Source: a bacterium (GTDB taxonomy: Bacteria > Zixibacteria > MSB-5A5 > GN15 > FEB-12). Taken from it: 5,204 nt of DNA. Location of the stretch: positions 1-5,204 of the forward strand of contig DAOVOW010000178.1 in the NCBI GenBank assembly GCA_030629485.1, written 5' to 3'. The position numbers and the translations under genes were made by a program. Each line of letters starts with the position of its first letter. Positions within the stretch are counted from its first letter, which is position 1. This document shows positions 1 to 5,204 of the stretch, piece by piece. The notes under the pieces are model-generated. The model did no database searches, was not told the DNA's origin, and worked only from the letters and a program-made list of their open reading frames with translations.

Positions 1-240
1 ATATCGGCCCACGCGCCCGGTGTTGGTTACTGTAATCTCGGCGGTGAAATCAAAACCCTGATCCAGAGTAGGAGCTCCCCGAGCAGTCCAGTCTCCTGAC
101 TTGTACTCTACGCTGATCTTCAGGCCGTTCTCGGCGGCCCGTTCACGACCGGCCGGAGGAGTGCCCTCGAGGATCAGTCGGGAATACAAAGGTCTCCTCA
201 GACTGTTTGTCAAAGTTACCACCCCGGTGGTGTCGCTTCC
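1..240 (-). other. Start of the C-terminal macroglobulin (bMG10/receptor-binding-like) domain, truncated by the window edge
   Basis: Window residues about 1655-1734. VTLTNSLRRPLYSRLILEGTPPAG, then NGLKISVEYKSGDWT, then DQGFDFTAEITVTNTGRVG match the beginning of the C-terminal beta domain of bacterial A2M proteins ('N....ply..l...G.P..g....'n'gl.i...y'). The remaining strands and the stop codon lie beyond the left edge. Confidence 0.8.
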
Positions 241-3200
241 GATGTCGAGCGGAATCTGCACCATCGGCGCTGACCCTGCGACCACGCTGTCGGGTCCGTC
301 ATTCCAACTGAACTGAAATCCCCAGTCGTCGCCGGTATTCGTAATGCCGGCGTGACGCGCCATGGCGATCAGGGCATAGGCTGTCGTCTGTGTACTCAGA
401 TACTTGTCGGCACACAGCTCTTCCGACATATCCAAAACCAGCGGGGCTGCCCGATCCAGTTGTTTGAGCAGACAAAGAGTCTCCAGCACCATCGCCTTGT
501 CGCGCAGAGTAGAGCCATAGGTGCCGGTGAGTTCGCGGTAATCTTCAAATGTCACCGAACAGTCGCGCACGAGCTCCTCGGCGACTTCCGGCTGGCCGGC
601 CAGTTGATAGGCGGCCGCCAACCGCCAGCGGGCGGCAGCGGGCAGCGACAGCTCTTCTTTCAAGCGGTTCATAGCACCCAGTTCGGCCTCGCCGGCGAGA
701 GCCAGGGTGTACAATCGATAGGCCTGAGTCAACTCGGATCGATAATGCCCGCGCACCCATGAAAGCGCTGTCTTGCGTTGATACTTTGTCCATTGCTCGA
801 GAACACCCGTGGGGAGTGTGTAGCCAGCCTGCGACGCGGCGAGGAGAAAATGTCCGGCGTAGCTGGAACACCAGTCATCCGGGGAGTACGCACCGCGCCA
901 GAAACCAAAACCACCGGTCGATGTCTGAAACCTGGGCAACTTCCGAATAGCCGCCCTGATATTGCGCTGGATTGCATCCTCCTGCGAGGATGACAGCTCC
1001 AACAGTGAACTCAGGTAAAGCTGCGGGAAGACCGCCGAAGTGATTTGTTCAACACAGCCATGAGGATACCTGATCAGGTATCTCAGACGCTTGCCCAGAT
1101 TCAACGGCGGTACCCGTGAGACTTCCAGCATCACTTCGTTAGTGCCGGGCGCACCGGGGCAGGCGATTCTTTGCGTCCATGATTCGCCCGGATCGACGAT
1201 CTGATTGATGACTTCCACAACAGGAAATCCGGGCGCCCGGACATCGATTTCAATCCGTTGTTCAGCCGTCTCTCCCCCTCCCCTGGCCCGCATAACAACT
1301 GACGCGATACCCGGCTCCGAACCGGCCTTCAGCTTGAACGTAATCGTCTGATCACCGATAGCGGCAAAGGTCACCCGCTTGGTTGATTCCCCCTCAATAT
1401 CGAGAGCACCCGATGTCTCCACGCTCAAGGTGACATCTTTGACCGAAGGCTCGAGGGCAAACACGGAGATGGGAAGATCGACCGTCTCATTGGTGCCGAG
1501 AACGCGGGGTAACGTGCCGAGAATCATCAGGGGGCGCCGGACGGGACGGGTTTCCTCGGTGAAACCGAAAGCGCCGTCCTGACCGGCTACCACCATCATC
1601 CGAACCGAACCGACATATTGTGGGATATCGACCCGATGAGTCCGTGTTCCCCCCTTCTTAAGGACAAATGGTCCCAGAAAGCGGACCATGGGAGTAAAGC
1701 GAATGGCCTTCCTGCCCCCGTTGGCCGCAAAGGCCGACTCACCGCCGCCGATAGCCAGAAGTTGCTCAAGCTTGCCGCCAAAGGCGCCGACCACAAGATC
1801 GTATAGGTCCCAGGTCTTGACCCCGAGCGCTTCACGCTTGTAAAAATGACTCCACGGATCAGGGGTTTGGAATCGCGTCAGGTCCAGAAGGCCTTCATCG
1901 ACAATAGCCACGGTGTAGGTCATCGGCCGGCCGTTGGCCTCGCTGACGGCAAACTCCGCCGTGTCTGACGGCGCCAGGACATCAGGCGCAGTGATCCGTG
2001 GGGCCAGTTGGGTTCGCGGATCGACGACACTGATCGGGATAACCCCGTACATACGGATAGGCAGGTCGTTGCCCGCCTGCAGATGCGGCTGTACGAATGT
2101 CACATGCGCATACACATTCGGCGCCATTGCTTCGGTGGCGGTGAACTCGAATCGTGACTCCTCTTCGCTTGCTTCGATCCAGTCAGCCCTGATTATCCTG
2201 CTGCCCGACTCAATACTGACCAGGGCGCGGCCGGCCTGTCCGGTCGGTACCGTAAGAACTATCGTCTCGCCGACGGTGTAGCTGCTTTTGTCCGATGAGA
2301 AAGTGAGCACGTTGGCTGCGCCCGGTGTATCCTTGCGCGCCCGCCCCGCCCAACCGGGCCAGTCGATATAAACGATCTTACCGGTCTGGTGGCCACCGTC
2401 AAGATCTCGAGCTCGGATCAGGAAACGACCCCAGTCAGGGTAATCGACAGAGAACTGCCATACGGCCTGACCCCGCTCGATCTGAACGGTGTCGACTTTG
2501 ATCGGTTCATATCCGGTGCGACCGAGGTAGTCGGCGGGTGAGTCGCTTCCTTTGTGCCACCACCAACGCCACTTGATCTTGTACATCTTCACTTCGACCC
2601 GGCCTGAGACTACCGGCTGCCCGGCCTTGTCCACCGCCACCAGCCTGACAGTATGGACAGTGTCCGTCAAGAGCGTGCCCCTTCGCCGGTCACCCTTCGG
2701 CACCTGGATGCCTACATACTGGTCGAACGGATGGTACGGCAATCCAAAGTAATCGACACTGAAGGTGCCGCCCGGCTCGAACACGCGCGTCCGAAAGTTG
2801 GCGTTCAACATTCCGGGCGCAGTCTTGGCAACGTTCACCTCTGAAGAAAAGGCGGTGACGCCCTCATCATCGAGAGTGCCCTCAAACAACATGTGGCTCT
2901 CCGGACTGAACCGGGTCACCGGATCCACGAACATGTATTCGTTATAATCATCGAACCGGGTTCGCGAGAACGTAAAAGTGACTTCGATATCTGATTTCAG
3001 TTGTCTGGCAGGAGCGCCGTGCAACCATTTGGCCGATAGATTCCCGGTCAGCGTCTTGCCGCTCAGGCTCTCGACCTCGTCACCGAAGCTCAGGTTTATC
3101 TTCAGACGGTTGGGCATGACGGTTTCAATCTTCAGCTTCTTCTCAAAACTGACTCCGCCTAATCTTACCCGCGCCGTCCAGTTGCCGGTCGGAGCATCCG

Positions 3201-5204
3201 GTGACGTGGCCACCTTGAAGACATAGAATCCGCTCTCGGACAGTTTTCTTGTGGACGAGGTTACCAACTGACCTCGTGAGTCATGAAGCTCGAATCTCAG
3301 CGGATGGTTCCGGGGTAACCGTTCGTCCTGCTCCATCAGGATAAACGTCAGAAACAGAGAATCGCCCGGACGCCACACGCCGCGTTCGCCATACAAAAAA
3401 CCCTTGAATCCGCTGGTAACGGTCTCTCCGGCTACATCGAAGTGACTGACGGACAACGCCGAACCGTCGGCCAACCGGAGATACCCGGTCTGGCCGCCTC
3501 GTCTGGCTATCAGCAGGAACGGTTTATGACTCACCTCGATTGTCGCCATCCCCTCACCGTCCGTGGTCGCCCGTCCCACCTTTATCTGCTGGTAGTCCAG
3601 AATCGTGAGGTCAACGCCACCCAGCGGTTCAGTCGATCCGATGTCGGTAGCCGCCACAAAGACGGAATCGTTGGTTCCCAGTTTTGCGATCAAACCGATG
3701 TTTGACACCAGCACGTTGCGCGAGACAGTAAGACGGTTGGCGTAGTAACCCTGATAGTAACCCGGATGACAGGGGTCGTTGCGATGGTCGCGCATCTCGC
3801 GCCAACTGAACCCCTCGCTCTTCTCCAAAGCATCCCAGTTGGAACTTTCCAGCGGATCATCCCAGTTGCTCTGCCACAATTGGTTTTCCCGCCAATCGTC
3901 CTCGGCGTCCGGGCAGGGATACATGATGTGCCGTCGTTTGAAGCTGAGCTTGAGGTGATACAATCCGGCCGGGTGGTTCTCCAGGAGCGGGCGGACGTCA
4001 AGCCCATAACGAATCCATTCATTGGCGCGTCCCGCGACAAGGTCCAATGGTACTGTCTGTTTCCAGACGACACGGCCGACCCGTTTCAACTCACGTCCAC
4101 CGTTCAGATTGCTTACCTGCAAGAACTGCGGCATGCTCCCCTCGACAATCGGAGTCGCCTCCACCACAACCGCGCGCAGGTTGACCGCCTCGATGGGGAT
4201 GGTGAGTCCCTGAGTGCCGGGGATAATCACACCTTTGCCGATAAAGCGTATCTGCGGCTTGAGTTCCTGAAAGGTCACCTGCCGAGAGACCGCCTGGCGC
4301 AGTTTTTGTCTCAAGCTGTTCTGCACACCAGTGGCGATACTGACCTCAATCTCACCCACAAACTGGTTTGGATTGTAAACACGCAAAATACAGCCATCGA
4401 TTGTGAACCGAGGCCGACGCACCCCGGCAATCGTGACCAACCCGCGCAGATCCTGATCTTTCAGGAGAGGGTCACTGAATCGCACTTCCACGAATTGCTC
4501 CCGCTCCTGCACCGCTCGCACCTGGGTAACGGTGAAGGTGTTCACGGGCGATACGGTGATCTCCCTGGTTCCCTGATTATCTACACCGATGGTGCTGCCG
4601 TCCCAGGCCAGGATAACCATTGACGAATCCTCGCCCCTGAGGATGCTGTCGACAACAAAGATATGGACACGCTGGTTGTCGGCGTGCCGCCAACGGACGT
4701 TCAGTGCCCGTCCTTCCTGCTCCACCGTTAGAATCTTCTCTACACCGGCCTTGTATTCGGCATCGGCGGTGACCAGGCGCCCGTTCAGTTGCTGCAGCGA
4801 TGGATCTTTTGTATCGACCACCTGCAAACCGTCCACGCGGATATCGAACGACTGCATCATGGTTGTCACTGTGAAGCGGAACCACTCCGGCTGTGGTCTC
4901 GGTGCGATGATCTCCGTCAACCGAACAGTGACGGTGTACTCCTGACCGGCCGGTAACCGCTCGGACGGCCGGAACTCCAGCGTGTTGCGGGAGCTCCACA
5001 GCGTTACCCCATCGATGCGCGGCTCGAACTCGAACGGTGAGTGCTCAAGCGGCGTATTGACCTCACTGGTGTCAACCCTGTCATGCACGAACCGTACTCG
5101 GATATCGCCATCGCGGGAGATCACACCCGAGGTGTGTGCACCGATGATATCCTCCGGCGCCGGGGCCAGTTCCTTGCTCCCCCGAGAACACGAGAGTAGT
5201 AGGG
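1..5204 (-). CDS. Bacterial alpha-2-macroglobulin family lipoprotein (protease snap-trap inhibitor), partial at both ends
   Basis: The minus-strand frame whose first complete codon starts at 5202 stays open for 1734 codons to position 1. Start and stop both lie outside the window. Seen in order, by window residue: lipobox-like LLSC (2-5), Ig-like N-terminal domains (about 20-300), a Trp-rich two-Cys segment (430-478), macroglobulin domains with YGERGVWRPGD (604-614), VAIVDEG (1098-1104), a Gly/Ala-rich candidate bait (about 1145-1170), the A2M domain (1171-1250), thioester CVEQ (1383-1386), the helical thioester domain to about 1618, and the start of the C-terminal domain. The family (COG2373; YfhM/ECAM in E. 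coli) traps proteases: bait cleavage triggers collapse and covalent capture through the Cys-Gln thioester, at the cell envelope. All key elements are intact and I see no frameshift. By comparison with relatives, perhaps a hundred or more C-terminal residues are missing. Bacteroidetes-type membership is inferred. No operon partner is visible; pbpC is a frequent neighbour elsewhere. Confidence 0.96.
1045..1056 (-). other. Intact thioester motif Cys-Val-Glu-Gln
   Basis: Window residues 1383-1386 read C-V-E-Q within YPHGCVEQITSAVFPQLYL. In this superfamily the Cys and Gln side chains form an internal beta-cysteinyl-gamma-glutamyl thioester that covalently captures the attacking protease. E. coli YfhM has CLEQ and human A2M has CGEQ, so Val at the second position is a mild variant. 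Both reactive residues are present (Cys codon 1056-1054, Gln codon 1047-1045), so the protein is predicted to be thioester-competent; many bacterial paralogues have lost this motif. Confidence 0.95.
1065..1082. repeat. Perfect 18-bp palindrome inside the coding sequence
   Basis: The bases gatacctgatcaggtatc equal their own reverse complement, centred on TGATCA. On the coding strand they lie within the codons for RYLIRY, a few codons before the thioester Cys. This is a sequence fact; any function is unknown and may well be absent. Confidence 0.9.
1453..1692 (-). other. A2M domain (PF00207)
   Basis: Window residues about 1171-1250. The order PMVRFLGPFVLKKGG, RVDIPQYVGSVRMMVVAG, GAFGFTEETRPVRRPL and LGTLPRVLGTNETVDLPISVF follows the conserved A2M domain closely: an F.P strand, then 'P.....R..vvA', then 'PL......PR.l..gD....p'. 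This domain comes directly after the bait and transmits bait cleavage to the thioester domain. A CUB-like linker (about 1255-1355) with one cysteine (Cys1348, codon 1161-1159) follows. Confidence 0.9.
1693..1770 (-). other. Candidate bait segment
   Basis: Window residues about 1145-1170 lie between the conserved TWDLYDLVVGAFGG and the start of the A2M domain (PMVRFLGPF). This is where the protease-sensitive bait sits in bacterial A2M proteins. It is short, rich in Gly and Ala (GGGESAFAANGG), lacks Pro and Cys, and ends with basic residues (Arg1164, Lys1165). It therefore offers sites for elastase-like (Ala), trypsin-like (Arg/Lys) and chymotrypsin-like (Leu, Phe) enzymes. The assignment is by position and composition; the cleavage sites are not known. 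Confidence 0.6.
1900..2307 (-). other. A2M bait-region-preceding domain (A2M_BRD/A2M_N_2-like, PF07703)
   Basis: Window residues about 966-1101. The segment begins LTFSSDKSSYTVGETIVLTVP and continues with GRALVSIESGSRII, matching the 'Y..Ge...l.....G.alvsie' pattern of this family. It passes through VIPISVVDPRTQLAPRI to TYTVAIVDEGLLDLT, where VAIVDEG (1098-1104) is the well-conserved strand just before the bait segment. The following PDPWSHFYKREALGVKTWDLYD is also typical of bacterial members. Confidence 0.8.
2368..3114 (-). other. Middle macroglobulin domains (bMG5/bMG6-like region)
   Basis: Window residues about 697-945 form successive beta domains. WLHGAPA (726-732) is the usual 'L.G.PA' turn of a macroglobulin domain. 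RVFEPGG (806-812), followed by FSVDYFGLPYHPFDQYVGIQVP, resembles the bMG5 pattern, and residues from about 860 resemble bMG6. A strongly aromatic WRWWWHK lies at 878-884 (2571-2551). The order matches large bacterial A2M proteins. Exact domain borders are approximate. Confidence 0.7.
3118..3408 (-). other. Macroglobulin MG2-type domain (PF01835) with RPGD motif
   Basis: Window residues about 599-695. The opening strand carries YGERGVWRPGD (604-614), the bacterial version of the 'DRG.YRPGE' signature that marks the start of the MG2 domain across the A2M superfamily. LPRNHPLRFEL, GFYVFKV, APTGNWTARV and FEKKLKIETV follow, all typical strands of this domain. The next domain starts with PNRLKINLSF (697 onward). 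An upstream macroglobulin-type segment (about 495-590), including TDGEGMATIEV and PFLLIARRGG, leads directly into it. Confidence 0.9.
3733..3930 (-). other. Trp-rich, acidic segment bracketed by two cysteines
   Basis: Window residues 425-490 hold Cys430 (codon 3915-3913, in MYPCPDAEDDW) and Cys478 (codon 3771-3769, in NDPCHPGYYQGYY). Between them lie five tryptophans at 437, 443, 447, 456 and 467 and many acidic residues. The end of the segment is Tyr-rich. The two cysteines could form a disulfide in the periplasm or outside the cell, making a loop on the preceding macroglobulin domain. I recall similar 'W...dPC.p.YY' segments in Bacteroidetes-type A2M proteins. No specific function is known to me. 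Confidence 0.6.
4303..4545 (-). other. Second N-terminal Ig-like domain
   Basis: Window residues about 220-300 start with FTVTQVRAV and contain VEVRFSDPLLKDQDLRGLV, a 'strand, then FSDPL, then QDL.G' pattern that recurs in the N-terminal region of large bacterial A2M proteins. The segment has a single cysteine (residue 271, codon 4392-4390). A beta-rich stretch of about 100 residues (113-220) separates it from the first Ig-like domain; I cannot assign that stretch to a named family. Confidence 0.5.
4864..5145 (-). other. N-terminal Ig-like (SbsA/Big_5-like) domain
   Basis: Window residues about 20-113 have the pattern of bacterial Ig-like domains found at the front of many A2M lipoproteins. 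A strand with IRVRFVHD is followed by PFEFEPRIDGVTLW, then LEFRPSERLPAGQEYTVTVRL, and the domain closes with WFRFTVTT. The alternating hydrophobic residues and the 'F.P....L..G..Y.V' motif support an all-beta fold. It probably acts as a spacer between the lipid anchor and the macroglobulin ring. The family assignment is by motif only. Confidence 0.6.
5188..5202 (-). other. Lipobox at the end of a type II signal peptide
   Basis: Window residues 1-5 read Leu-Leu-Leu-Ser-Cys, followed by a polar, flexible stretch (SRGSKELAPAPED). A hydrophobic run ending in L-L-S-C matches the cleavage site of lipoprotein signal peptidase, with Cys5 (codon 5190-5188) as the lipidated residue. The rest of the signal peptide, including the start codon, would lie beyond the right edge. 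Lipid anchoring is known for E. coli YfhM, which supports the reading. The residue after the Cys is Ser, not Asp, so the enterobacterial inner-membrane retention signal is absent, although that rule may not hold in this lineage. Only five residues of the signal are visible, so this call is probable and not certain. Confidence 0.7.

Larger units (their letters stand above)
349..1116 (-). other. Thioester domain (TED, alpha/alpha barrel)
   Basis: Window residues about 1363-1618. It begins RVPPLNLGKRLRYLIRYPHGCVEQ and is helical thereafter. STGGFGFWRGAYSPDDWCSSYAGHF (about 1428-1451) is the typical 'GGFg.W.......YA..fL' hairpin of the TED barrel. Repeated amphipathic helices follow (YRLYTLALAGE, AARWRLAAAYQLAGQ), ending in TTAYALIAMARHAG. 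Extra cysteines in this part include Cys1445 (codon 870-868), away from the thioester. Confidence 0.9.

Noticed and set aside
352..762. 136-codon plus-strand frame over the thioester domain region
   Set aside because: It is antisense to conserved TED helices, has no domain and no convincing ribosome binding site, and so is a shadow frame.
545..977. Two overlapping minus-strand frames (545-871 and 729-977) that could suggest a frameshift or an internal gene
   Set aside because: The main A2M frame continues without a break through the whole stretch and carries the conserved TED residues, so these are alternative-frame shadows.
975..983. Minus-strand AGGAGG immediately before an ATG (internal ribosome binding site look-alike)
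   Set aside because: The purine run abuts the ATG with no spacer, too close for initiation, and the ATG opens only a shadow frame. The codons are ordinary A2M codons (SQEDAI).
975..992. Inverted repeat catcctc/gaggatg with a 4-base loop
   Set aside because: A 7-bp stem inside coding sequence with no T-run or gene end is expected by chance in a window of this size; it is not a terminator.
3766..4623. 285-codon open frame on the plus strand
   Set aside because: It lies wholly antisense to the A2M coding sequence, its translation has no recognisable domain or coherent hydrophobic pattern, and the minus-strand frame over the same bases shows clear A2M motifs. Long antisense frames are common in GC-rich genes.
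4577..4999. 140-codon open frame on the minus strand in another frame
   Set aside because: It overlaps the N-terminal Ig-like region of the A2M gene in a different frame, and the product is Arg/Gly/His-rich without family features, typical of an out-of-frame shadow.
1..5204. Search for tRNA, rRNA, CRISPR repeats, insertion sequence ends, promoters and terminators
   Set aside because: No such structure was seen on either strand; the coding frame occupies every base, leaving no intergenic space.

Overview
The whole window lies inside one very large protein-coding gene on the minus strand. Reading the reverse complement with the first complete codon at 5202 gives 1734 sense codons and no stop, continuing to the left edge at position 1. 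Neither the start codon nor the stop codon is inside the window. The protein is a bacterial alpha-2-macroglobulin (COG2373, 'large extracellular alpha-helical protein'; the E. coli relative is YfhM/ECAM). The evidence is a lipobox-like Leu-Leu-Ser-Cys at the extreme right, a series of macroglobulin-type beta domains with the family's YGERGVWRPGD motif, a short Gly/Ala-rich candidate bait segment, an intact thioester motif (PHGCVEQ), a helical thioester domain, and the start of the C-terminal macroglobulin domain.

Layout in coding direction, right to left. About 5202-5188: end of a lipoprotein signal peptide. About 5145-4300: N-terminal Ig-like domains. About 3930-3733: a Trp-rich segment bracketed by two cysteines. 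About 3720-2370: macroglobulin domains, including the RPGD motif near 3393-3361 and a WRWWW cluster near 2571-2557. About 2307-1900: the domain preceding the bait. About 1770-1693: candidate bait. About 1692-1453: the A2M (PF00207) domain. About 1116-349: thioester domain. About 240-1: beginning of the C-terminal domain. Residue numbers below count from the first complete codon at 5202, so they are window numbers and not true protein positions.

The lipoprotein signal and this family point to a Gram-negative, double-membraned bacterium with moderately GC-rich DNA. The central motifs (YGERGVWRPGD, PTGNW, PNRLKI, WRWWW, NDPCHPGYY, DWCSSYAGHF) resemble the large A2M proteins I associate with Bacteroidetes and related FCB-group lineages more than the enterobacterial YfhM. 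This placement is from memory of the family and is tentative.

Known bacterial A2Ms are snap-trap protease inhibitors. An attacking protease cuts the bait, the protein changes shape, and the exposed thioester covalently captures the protease. In many bacteria the gene sits beside pbpC (penicillin-binding protein 1C), but no neighbour is visible here. I see no RNA gene, mobile element, CRISPR array, promoter, terminator or intergenic gap, and the plus strand holds only shadow reading frames. I do not find an undescribed system. The points worth a second look are local features of this protein and one perfect 18-bp palindrome next to the thioester codons.
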